Part shown: positions 1-5,520 of the stretch, in pieces | Numbering within the stretch: the first letter of the stretch is position 1 | How the letters are laid out: the number at the start of each line of letters is the position of its first letter | DNA from: Flavobacteriales bacterium | GTDB taxonomy: Bacteria; Bacteroidota; Bacteroidia; Flavobacteriales_D; Crocinitomicaceae | Direction: 5' to 3' | DNA length: 5,520 nt | Assembly: GCA_018665005.1 (NCBI GenBank) | Contig: JABJEE010000063.1 | Span: 1-5,520, forward strand | Notes under the pieces: generated by a model | Told to the model about the DNA's origin: nothing | Seen by the model: the letters and a program-made list of their open reading frames with translations, nothing else | Database searches by the model: none | Program-made: the position numbers and the translations under genes

Positions 1-425
1 TAAGTAATAAAAAGGAGCATGGGGAATTTAATTTTAAAAGAGTTTCGGATACCATGATTGACGCGGGGCCCTTGTCGGGGTTACATGCGGGTCTTAATCA
101 TTCAAATACAGAATTAAATATAGTGCTCAGCTGTGATGTTCCTTTAATTCAAACGTCGGTATTAGAAATAATTCTAGCCAATATCACCGATGAAAATGAT
201 GTAATTCAAATTGAAGAAGAAGGCAAAATGCATCCACTAATTGCACTCTATAAAAAGAGAGCAACACCCCATTTGTTAGCTGCATTAGAAAAGGGAGAAA
301 GGAAATTGAGCAAGGCATTAATGGGATTAAATGTCAAGAACCTTCCGATTTCCCGATCACACTACAATGCCCTAAGAAACATCAATACCAAGTCAGATTT
401 AAAAAGCATAGAAAATGAATATTAA
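1..425 (+). CDS. mobA: Molybdenum cofactor guanylyltransferase MobA, C-terminal part (5' end outside window)
   Basis: MobA transfers GMP from GTP to Mo-molybdopterin in the cytoplasm, making the guanine dinucleotide (bis-MGD) cofactor of DMSO-reductase-family enzymes. The frame is open from position 3 through the left edge, so the ATG at 54 is an internal Met and the true start lies outside. About 140 residues are visible. In visible numbering, GPLSGL (22-27) matches the family GPLAG(I/M) segment. CDVPL (44-48) matches the conserved CDxP, whose Asp binds Mg2+ in the E. coli enzyme. HPLIALY (77-83) and LRNINTKSDL (124-133, family 'NINTPEDL') mark the C-terminal half. The N-terminal GTP-binding loop (LAGGxSxRMG) is not in the window. 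The last 11 bases overlap moaD, which suggests translational coupling. The family call is firm. An NTP-transferase paralogue such as MocA is less likely given the Moco context and the NINT-type tail. Confidence 0.9.
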   Translation, partial: SNKKEHGEFNFKRVSDTMIDAGPLSGLHAGLNHSNTELNIVLSCDVPLIQTSVLEIILANITDENDVIQIEEEGKMHPLIALYKKRATPHLLAALEKGERKLSKALMGLNVKNLPISRSHYNALRNINTKSDLKSIENEY

Positions 426-648
426 TATCAAGTATTTTGGAGTATTGGCTGAGAAAACAGCTTGTCAAGAAGAACAAATTGATTTTGAATCAGGAAAGGT
501 CTCGGATGTAATGAAGCTGATTCTTGAACGTCACCCTAATCTTAAACCGGAAGAATTTCAGGTGGCACAAAATAAATTAATTGTAAACCAAGAAGCTTCT
601 GTTGACGGAACAGAAATTGCTCTTTTACCACCATTTTCTGGAGGTTAA
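415..648 (+). CDS. moaD: MoaD, small sulfur-carrier subunit of molybdopterin synthase
   Basis: MoaD is a ubiquitin-fold carrier. Its C-terminal glycine is adenylated by MoeB, converted to a thiocarboxylate, and delivers sulfur to cyclic pyranopterin monophosphate in the complex with MoaE. The 77 residues fit the family's usual length of about 80. The N-terminal strand MNINIKYFGVLAEKT (1-15) and the end ALLPPFSGG (69-77) are diagnostic, and the Gly76-Gly77 tail is intact. The ATG at 415 lies inside the end of mobA and is the only sensible start. No Shine-Dalgarno sequence precedes it, so translation probably depends on coupling to mobA. The next gene, moeB, encodes its activating enzyme, and moaE encodes its partner subunit. 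The Gly-Gly codons also form the GGAGG ahead of moeB. Confidence 0.95.
   Translation: MNINIKYFGVLAEKTACQEEQIDFESGKVSDVMKLILERHPNLKPEEFQVAQNKLIVNQEASVDGTEIALLPPFSGG
640..644 (+). promoter_or_regulatory. Shine-Dalgarno GGAGG for moeB, inside the moaD Gly-Gly codons
   Basis: GGAGG ends 6 bases before the moeB ATG at 651, which is good spacing for a ribosome binding site. It is formed by the GGA GGT codons of the essential C-terminal Gly-Gly of MoaD. It is the only strong Shine-Dalgarno match at a start in the window. Bacteroidota usually rely little on such sites, so it may be a by-product of the Gly-Gly codons rather than a selected site. Confidence 0.5.
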
Positions 649-650
649 CT

Positions 651-1721
651 ATGGAAAGATACAGCAGACATATATTACTTAATGAGGTCGGGCAAAAAGG
701 TCAAGAAAAGATATCTAATGCTCGGGTTTTGGTTGTTGGTGCGGGAGGACTTGGCTGTCCTGTCTTGCAATACCTTACTGCTGCAGGAGTTGGTGAATTA
801 GGAATTATCGATGACGATCTTGTTGAAGAGTCTAATCTACAACGCCAAGTCTTATACGGAACATCTTCTCTTGGACTTAATAAAGCCAAGGCGGCAAAAA
901 AACGTTTAGAGGATTTAAATCCAAGCATTGGTATTCATGCGTATAGTGAGAAGTTAAGCATTTCAAATGCCATTTCGTTGTTTGAAAAATACAATATTAT
1001 TGTTGATGGTACTGACAATTTTGAAACAAGGTATTTGATCAATGATGCGGCGATTCTGACCAAACGACCTGTGGTCTATGGAGCGATTTATAAATTTGAA
1101 GGTCAGCTATCGGTTTTTAATTATAAGGATGGCCCATCGTACAGATGTTTGTTTCCTGAACCTCCAAAAAACACAGAAGCCATAAATTGTTCTCAGGTCG
1201 GTGTTTTGGGTGTGCTTCCTGCAATTATAGGGAGCATGCAAGCAAATGAAGTATTGAAAATTATTTTAGGAATCAAGGGTGTATTGTCTGGAAAGCTCTA
1301 TTGTTATGATGCCAAAACAAGTAATGTTCATCATATAAAGATTACGAAAAATGAGTTGTTGATCAATGAAATCAAAAATCGGCCGCTCAAGAAAGAAGTA
1401 GTCTTTTCTTGTACTGCAAATATTCGGGAAATCACCGTTGAAAAGGCCTTAAAAAAATCAAACGTAATTTTTTTAGATGTGCGTGAAATGGGTGAAGAAC
1501 CTACACTCGAAATGGATAATTACCAACAAATACCTTTGTCAACACTATCAGAAAACCTGAATAAAATCGATGCAGAAGTTGAAATTATTGTACTCTGTCA
1601 AAGTGGGGAAAGATCAAAAAATGCCATTCAGATTTTAATTCAAAATAACTTTAATAATTGTCACAACTTAAAAGGCGGAGCTCCTGCTCTTTTAGCCCAA
1701 TTAAAACACAATGCAGTATGA
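651..1721 (+). CDS. moeB: MoeB-type MoaD-adenylating enzyme (HesA/MoeB/ThiF family) with C-terminal rhodanese domain
   Basis: This enzyme uses ATP to adenylate the C-terminal glycine of MoaD, the step before sulfur loading. The E1-like domain covers about residues 1-240. It has the ATP loop GAGGLG (30-35), SNLQRQ (61-66), the Mg/ATP-binding DGTDNFETR (119-127), and Cys180 in NCSQVGVLG at the place of the E1 active-site cysteine (Cys187 in E. coli MoeB). A rhodanese domain follows from about 255 to 350, with LDVRE (275-279) and the active loop CQSGERS (316-322, Cys316). It could supply persulfide sulfur, as in MOCS3/Uba4. The length, 356, is much greater than the roughly 250 of E. coli MoeB because of this fusion. 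The E. coli zinc site (two CxxC pairs) is mostly lost: the first pair is SYRC (163-166) and the second pair is absent. ThiF is an alternative by fold, but the position between moaD and moaE favours MoeB. The stop overlaps the moaE start as ATGA. Confidence 0.92.
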   Translation: MERYSRHILLNEVGQKGQEKISNARVLVVGAGGLGCPVLQYLTAAGVGELGIIDDDLVEESNLQRQVLYGTSSLGLNKAKAAKKRLEDLNPSIGIHAYSEKLSISNAISLFEKYNIIVDGTDNFETRYLINDAAILTKRPVVYGAIYKFEGQLSVFNYKDGPSYRCLFPEPPKNTEAINCSQVGVLGVLPAIIGSMQANEVLKIILGIKGVLSGKLYCYDAKTSNVHHIKITKNELLINEIKNRPLKKEVVFSCTANIREITVEKALKKSNVIFLDVREMGEEPTLEMDNYQQIPLSTLSENLNKIDAEVEIIVLCQSGERSKNAIQILIQNNFNNCHNLKGGAPALLAQLKHNAV

Positions 1722-2161
1722 AAAAAACGAAAATTAAAAATGTATTTAAACAAGGAGCAATATCCTCCGAATTTATCGGTCAATCTATTGGGAAGCATCA
1801 ATCAAAAACGGATATAGGTGCTCATAATATATTTTTAGGTCAGGTTCGTGCGGATGAAATAGAAGGCAAGATGGTTTCTGGTATTGCATATACGGCATAC
1901 GAAGACATGGCCAATGAAAAATTTCATGAAATTAGGGAAGCCACTTTTGAGAAATTCAATTTGAGCTGTATGCACATATACCATAGTATTGGGGAAGTAA
2001 ATATTGGGGAAATATGCTTGTTTGTTTTTGTTTCTTCTCCAAGACGAAAAGAAGTGTTTTTGGCACTAGAATACGTAGTAGAAAGAATTAAAAAGGAGGC
2101 ACCTATATTTGGGAAAGAGCTTTTTAATGACAATACGCATCAATGGAAGGTGAATAGCTAA
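1718..2161 (+). CDS. moaE: MoaE, large catalytic subunit of molybdopterin synthase
   Basis: MoaE binds cyclic pyranopterin monophosphate and, with MoaD thiocarboxylate, builds the dithiolene of molybdopterin. The protein has 147 residues, normal for the family. GAHNIFLGQVR (34-44) matches the conserved G(A)xxxFxGxVR, whose Arg binds substrate. The active-site helix is ERIKKEAPIFGKELF (122-136). Lys125 aligns with E. coli Lys119, but the position of E. coli Lys126 is Gly132, with Lys133 next to it. The usual 'HR' after the SS pair is Arg109-Arg110. The protein ends HQWKVNS. I chose the ATG at 1718 because it overlaps the moeB stop as ATGA and the protein then begins where the family does. An upstream in-frame ATG at 1658 would add 20 unrelated residues read from moeB. 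There is no Shine-Dalgarno sequence, so coupling to moeB is likely. Confidence 0.95.
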   Translation: MKKTKIKNVFKQGAISSEFIGQSIGKHQSKTDIGAHNIFLGQVRADEIEGKMVSGIAYTAYEDMANEKFHEIREATFEKFNLSCMHIYHSIGEVNIGEICLFVFVSSPRRKEVFLALEYVVERIKKEAPIFGKELFNDNTHQWKVNS

Positions 2162-2173
2162 AATAACAGGATA

Positions 2174-3085
2174 ATGATCGATATTACACACAAAATTAAT
2201 ACACTTCGGGTAGCGGTTGCACAAGCTATTGTAAAAGTATCAAAAGAAGAAACTATTGAGGCGATAGAGCAAGATAAGGTGCCTAAAGGAAATGTTTTTG
2301 CCATGAGCAAGGCTGCAGGTCTTTTGGGCATAAAGAAAACACCAGATCTATTGCCCGACTGTCATCCTTTACCAATCGAGTATGCCGGAATAGAATTCGA
2401 GATTGATGGACTAGAAATACGAGTGAAGTGTACAATAAAAACCATTTACAAAACGGGGGTTGAGGTAGAAGCCATGCATGGCGCAAGTGTGGTTGCATTA
2501 AATATGTATGATATGCTTAAACCAATTGACAAAGGCATAGAAATTGAACGAATAAAGCTAATCGAAAAAAAAGGGGGTAAATCTGACTACTCGGATCGAT
2601 TTTTTAAAGATTTACAGGCCGCTGTTATCGTTTGTTCGGATACCATTTCAATGGGGCAAAAAGAAGATAGAGCAGGAAAAGCGATCATTAAAAAGTTAGA
2701 ATCTTGCCAGGTTGGTATTCATGACTATTGCATCATTCCTGATGAAAAGAAAAACATACAACAAAAGGTGAATGATTATGTAAAAGAAGGAATCGACTTG
2801 ATTATTTTCACAGGAGGAACTGGCCTATCAGGCCGAGATGTAACTCCGGAGTCATTGGAGGATATGATTGAACGTAAAATTCCTGGAATAGAGGAAGCCA
2901 TTCGAGCTTATGGTCAACAGCGAACACCATATTCCATGTTGTCCAGAAGTGTTGTAGGAACGATCCAAAATTCTCTTGTGATGGCTATTCCGGGTTCTAC
3001 AAATGGAGCAAAGGAATCTATGGATGCCGTTTTCCCTGCGGTATTGCATGTATTTGGAATTTTAAAAGGGTCAAGACACGATTAA
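2174..3085 (+). CDS. moaCB: Bifunctional MoaC-MoaB/MogA fusion: cyclic pyranopterin monophosphate synthase plus molybdopterin adenylyltransferase domain
   Basis: Two Moco enzymes are joined in 303 residues. The MoaC domain (about 1-140) turns the MoaA product into cyclic pyranopterin monophosphate. Its catalytic residues are all present: Lys38 in KGNVFA, His64 in DCHPL, Glu97 and Glu99 in TGVEVEA, Asp113 and Lys116 in MYDMLK, and Lys132 (E. coli Lys51, His77, Glu112, Glu114, Asp128, Lys131, Lys147). The MoaB/MogA domain (about 147-300) has TGGTG (213-217), RDVTPE (221-226, Asp222 matching E. coli MogA Asp82), SRS (257-259) and PGS (273-275). It would adenylate molybdopterin before metal insertion. 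The start lacks about 14 residues found at the E. coli MoaC N-terminus, which is usual for such fusions. The ATG at 2174 follows moaE by 12 bases with no clear Shine-Dalgarno sequence. MoaC-MoaB fusions are known as a named protein type. An A8G5 tract sits at the domain junction (see its own entry). Confidence 0.95.
   Translation: MIDITHKINTLRVAVAQAIVKVSKEETIEAIEQDKVPKGNVFAMSKAAGLLGIKKTPDLLPDCHPLPIEYAGIEFEIDGLEIRVKCTIKTIYKTGVEVEAMHGASVVALNMYDMLKPIDKGIEIERIKLIEKKGGKSDYSDRFFKDLQAAVIVCSDTISMGQKEDRAGKAIIKKLESCQVGIHDYCIIPDEKKNIQQKVNDYVKEGIDLIIFTGGTGLSGRDVTPESLEDMIERKIPGIEEAIRAYGQQRTPYSMLSRSVVGTIQNSLVMAIPGSTNGAKESMDAVFPAVLHVFGILKGSRHD
2565..2577 (+). repeat. A8G5 homopolymer tract at the MoaC/MoaB domain junction, possible slippery site
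   Basis: Eight A followed by five G are read in frame as gaA AAA AAA GGG GGt (Glu131-Lys-Lys-Gly-Gly), within the conserved KxGGKS end of the MoaC domain. The phase is A AAA AAA, the arrangement of classic -1 slippery heptamers. In the -1 frame the next codons are AGG, GGG and TAA (stop at 2578-2580), so slippage would end the protein just after the MoaC domain. No downstream pseudoknot or hairpin was established. The tract may simply reflect Lys and Gly codons in an AT-rich genome. Confidence 0.35.
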
Positions 3086-4092
3086 TGAAAGAGACATCGA
3101 ACATATTAACAGATTCCTTCAAAAGAAAGCATACCTACTTACGCATTTCACTTATTGAACGTTGTAATTTGAAATGCACGTATTGTATGCCTGAAGAAGG
3201 CATTCCATTGAGCCCTAGAAATCATTTAATGAGCTATGAAGAAATCTATACCATAGCCAAAACCTTTGTTAAGCATGGAGTAACAAAGATAAGACTTACG
3301 GGAGGAGAGCCCCTTATTCGAAAAGACATTCACGTGATTTTGAAAAAATTATCAAGTCTTGGTGTTGAGCTTTCAATCACTACAAATGCAGTACTTGTAC
3401 ATAAATATATAGATGCTTTAAAAGATTCTGGCATCAAAAGCATAAATGTTAGTCTCGATACTTTAAATCGAGAAAAGTTCAGTCAGATCACACGTCGAAA
3501 TGAGTTCGAAAGAGTATATCAAAACATTCTCTTATTAATTAGAGAGGGGTTTCAGGTGAAAATTAATTCGGTCCTTATAAAAGACTTTAACGAAGATGAA
3601 ATCATAGATTTTATTGAGCTCACTAAGAAACACCCCATCACTATTCGTTTTATTGAATTTATGCCATTTAATGGAAATAAATGGGATATGAGTAAGCTTG
3701 TCTCATATGCCCAAGTTATAGATAGGGTACATGCTAAATATTCCAAAGAGCCTATCCAACGGCTACAGGATGCACCTAATGATACGTCAAAAAACTACAA
3801 GGTAATGGGATACCAAGGAAGCTTCTCCGTGATCAGTTCTGTTACCAATCCATTTTGCGACAGCTGCAATAGGATACGATTAACAGCCAACGGCAGATTG
3901 AAAAATTGTTTGTTTTCAGATGGAGAAGAAGATTTATTGACACCATTGCGAAATGGTAAAGAAATTGAGCCAATGATATATAAGCTCATTCAGGGTAAAA
4001 AGAAAATCCGGAATGGTATGGAAACGATAGAATCATTTCAAGAGCCAGAATCACACAACCAAAACCGAAGTATGATTGCAATAGGAGGGTAG
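3085..4092 (+). CDS. moaA: GTP 3',8-cyclase MoaA (radical SAM)
   Basis: MoaA starts Moco synthesis by cyclising GTP to 3',8-cH2GTP with a 5'-deoxyadenosyl radical. The 335 residues are of normal length. The radical-SAM cluster motif CxxxCxxC is Cys27, Cys31 and Cys34, within ERCNLKCTYCMP. LTGGEPL (71-77) binds SAM, and INVSLDTL (120-127) and RFIEFMP (188-194) are family strands. The second [4Fe-4S] site, which binds substrate, is Cys258-x2-Cys261-x13-Cys275, together with NRIRLTANG. The C-terminal Gly334-Gly335 that reaches the active site in MoaA is present, so the enzyme looks fully active. The ATG at 3085 shares one base with the moaCB stop (TAATG), indicating stop-restart coupling. It is the last gene on this strand and stops 8 bases before the convergent oxidoreductase gene. 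Confidence 0.97.
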   Translation: MKETSNILTDSFKRKHTYLRISLIERCNLKCTYCMPEEGIPLSPRNHLMSYEEIYTIAKTFVKHGVTKIRLTGGEPLIRKDIHVILKKLSSLGVELSITTNAVLVHKYIDALKDSGIKSINVSLDTLNREKFSQITRRNEFERVYQNILLLIREGFQVKINSVLIKDFNEDEIIDFIELTKKHPITIRFIEFMPFNGNKWDMSKLVSYAQVIDRVHAKYSKEPIQRLQDAPNDTSKNYKVMGYQGSFSVISSVTNPFCDSCNRIRLTANGRLKNCLFSDGEEDLLTPLRNGKEIEPMIYKLIQGKKKIRNGMETIESFQEPESHNQNRSMIAIGG

Positions 4093-4100
4093 GTCAGTCC

Positions 4101-5520
4101 TTATTTAACAGGATGTTTTGTTAGAGTGACTTTGACGAATTTTGAAGTAGGCGTGTTGCTTTTTTCAGCGACACTTCCTATTGGAACCAAAACATTCGTT
4201 TCTGGAAAATAGGTAGCACAACATTTTCGAGGAATGGCGTATTTTACAACTTTGAATTTTTCAGCGATTCTCTCTTCTCCATTAAAATGACTTTTTATAT
4301 CTACAACATTTAGGTTTTCAAGACCATAATCTTTCATGTCTTCTTCATTCATGAAAATAACACGACGCTCATTATACACCCCTCGATAGCGATCATTAAG
4401 ACCATAAATGGTTGTATTGTATTGGTCGTGTGTCCTGACGGTCATCATGATTAATTGTCTCTCGGATAATGCCAATGGTTCGACGGAATGGGTTGTGAAA
4501 TTGGCCTTTCCAGTTGCTGTTTTTGTAAAGTCACCTCTTCTTGCATTATTCGGTAAATAAAATCCTGCTGGATTTTCAACTTTTTTATTGTAATCAGTGA
4601 AACCGGGTATAACTGCTTCAATTTTATCTCTAATCAAGGAATAATCATCTTTAAACCCAAGCCAATCAATAGTATCATTTTTAAACAAAACGTTTGCGAG
4701 CCTACAAATCAATTCGGGCTCACTAATAATGTGCTCTGATGAAGGGGGCATATTTCCTTTTGAGGAATGTACAACCCCCATACTATTTTCAACAGTAACA
4801 AATTGATGTCCGGATTTTTGAACATCCTCTTCGGATCTCCCTAAAACAGGTAAGATTAATGCCTTTTCCCCATGAATTAAATGACTTCTATTGGGTTTGG
4901 TAGAAACGTGAACGGTAAGCTTACATTTCTTTAGTGCCTCTGCGGTATATTCAGTATCCGGTGTTGCTGAAATAAAATTACCTCCCATACCAATGAAAAC
5001 TTTTGCTTTATTTTCATGCATCGCTTTAATGGCCTGAACAACGTCGTAACCATGACGTGTTGGAGGATCAAAATCAAAAGTTTTCTTTAGGTTTTTAGTT
5101 AAAAATTCAGGGGGTTTTTCCCAAATGCCCATTGTTCTGTCCCCTTGCACATTTGAATGTCCTCTTACTGGGCATGTTCCCGCCCCTTTTTTTGCAATAC
5201 TTCCTTTTAATAGCAATAGATTAACGAGTTCTTGAATATTGGATACTGCATTTTTATGTTGAGTTAATCCCATTGCCCAACAAATAATAATTTTTGTGTT
5301 TGTAGAAATCAAATCTGCGGCCTCTCTTATCAAACTTTCATCTACACCACTTTCTTTTACGAGGAAGCTGAAGTTTTGCTTTTTCAAGTCCTCTAAAAAA
5401 AGCTCAACTCCATTCGTTTGATTTTTAATAAATTCCCAATCAAATTGAGAGCCTGGAACATTTTGTTCTTTTTCATTAATTAAAAATAAAATGGCTTTGA
5501 TTAGGGCAAGATCTCCATTA
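4101..5520 (-). CDS. ydeP: FdhF/YdeP-family molybdopterin oxidoreductase, C-terminal part (5' end outside window)
   Basis: This is a bis-MGD-dependent oxidoreductase related to the formate dehydrogenase H alpha subunit; its substrate is unknown. The frame is open to the right edge (472 visible codons), so the TTG at 5385-5387 is an internal Leu, not a start. The sequence before it (NGDLALIKAI, then PGSQFDWEFI) matches the family. In visible numbering, WAMGLTQHKN (81-90) and CPVRGHSNVQGDRTMGI (116-132) are YdeP-type signatures. THDQYNTTIYG (363-373), YFPETNVLVP (437-446) and SNTPTSK (454-460) mark the C-terminal cofactor-binding domain. YdeP-type proteins run to roughly 760 residues, so the N-terminal third, with the cluster region and metal ligand position, is not visible. 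The gene converges on moaA and probably has its own promoter beyond the right edge. E. coli YdeP has been linked to acid resistance; that role cannot be assumed here. Confidence 0.9.
   Translation of the reverse strand, partial: NGDLALIKAILFLINEKEQNVPGSQFDWEFIKNQTNGVELFLEDLKKQNFSFLVKESGVDESLIREAADLISTNTKIIICWAMGLTQHKNAVSNIQELVNLLLLKGSIAKKGAGTCPVRGHSNVQGDRTMGIWEKPPEFLTKNLKKTFDFDPPTRHGYDVVQAIKAMHENKAKVFIGMGGNFISATPDTEYTAEALKKCKLTVHVSTKPNRSHLIHGEKALILPVLGRSEEDVQKSGHQFVTVENSMGVVHSSKGNMPPSSEHIISEPELICRLANVLFKNDTIDWLGFKDDYSLIRDKIEAVIPGFTDYNKKVENPAGFYLPNNARRGDFTKTATGKANFTTHSVEPLALSERQLIMMTVRTHDQYNTTIYGLNDRYRGVYNERRVIFMNEEDMKDYGLENLNVVDIKSHFNGEERIAEKFKVVKYAIPRKCCATYFPETNVLVPIGSVAEKSNTPTSKFVKVTLTKHPVK

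Noticed and set aside
54..56. ATG as the mobA start
   Set aside because: The frame stays open to the left edge. GPLSGL, a mid-protein MobA motif, comes only four residues after this Met, so the gene is cut by the window.
11..57. AAGGAG followed by ATG at 19, a possible tiny gene
   Set aside because: It opens only 12 codons in a different frame inside mobA and resembles nothing known.
701..928. Antisense open frame in moeB, and similar ones at 1924-2133, 2283-2498, 2852-3049, 3552-3746 and 3795-3989
   Set aside because: All lie wholly inside well-identified genes on the opposite strand, are short, and show no recognisable motif.
1451..1474. A7 and T7 runs in the rhodanese part of moeB as another slippery site
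   Set aside because: They lie within the domain rather than at a junction. The -1 frame stop comes about ten codons later, so slippage would give only a broken rhodanese.
1658..1717. Upstream in-frame ATG for moaE
   Set aside because: It would add 20 residues read from the rhodanese-coding end of moeB, with no MoaE similarity. The ATGA overlap at 1718 fits better.
2822..2834. Perfect inverted repeat GGCCT-ATC-AGGCC
   Set aside because: It is only a 5-base stem inside the codons of the conserved TGLSGRDV motif, with no T-run. It is too far from the A8G5 tract to act as a frameshift stimulator.
4097..4114. TCCT/AGGA inverted repeat at the convergent junction, considered as a terminator
   Set aside because: The stem is only four base pairs, with no adjacent T-run on either strand that would make a convincing terminator.
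5385..5387. TTG as the start of the - strand oxidoreductase
   Set aside because: The frame continues for 44 more codons to the right edge with family-like sequence, so this is an internal Leu.

Overview
This window is a molybdenum cofactor (Moco) biosynthesis operon, followed tail to tail by a gene for a molybdoenzyme. The DNA is AT-rich, and Shine-Dalgarno sequences are absent at most starts. The MoeB-rhodanese and MoaC-MoaB fusions and the MoaE C-terminal sequence (ending in a GKE...HQWKVN pattern) look most like Bacteroidota, probably Flavobacteriia. That placement is from recalled family resemblance, not from a search.

Layout. On the + strand, positions 1-4092 hold six tightly packed genes: mobA (5' end outside the window), moaD, moeB with a C-terminal rhodanese domain, moaE, a fused moaC-moaB(mogA) gene, and moaA. 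The junctions are an 11-base overlap, a 2-base gap, a 4-base ATGA overlap, a 12-base gap and a 1-base TAATG overlap. This is the pattern of one translationally coupled transcript whose promoter lies left of the window. On the - strand, positions 4101-5520 hold the C-terminal part of an FdhF/YdeP-family molybdopterin oxidoreductase. Its reading frame runs off the right edge. Only 8 bases separate the two convergent stop codons. No intergenic stretch exceeds 12 bases, and there are no RNA genes, mobile elements or CRISPR arrays.

How the genes work together. MoaA and the MoaC domain convert GTP to cyclic pyranopterin monophosphate. MoeB adenylates the C-terminal Gly-Gly of MoaD, and its rhodanese domain may supply the sulfur. 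MoaD thiocarboxylate and MoaE then make molybdopterin. The MoaB/MogA domain adenylates molybdopterin for metal insertion; MoeA is not seen here. MobA adds GMP to give the guanine dinucleotide (bis-MGD) form. The YdeP-type oxidoreductase belongs to a family that uses bis-MGD, so it is the obvious local client.

I see no wholly new system. The points most worth checking are an A8G5 slippery tract at the MoaC/MoaB junction with a -1 frame stop right behind it, the loss of most zinc-binding cysteines in MoeB, and a Lys-to-Gly change at a catalytic position in MoaE.
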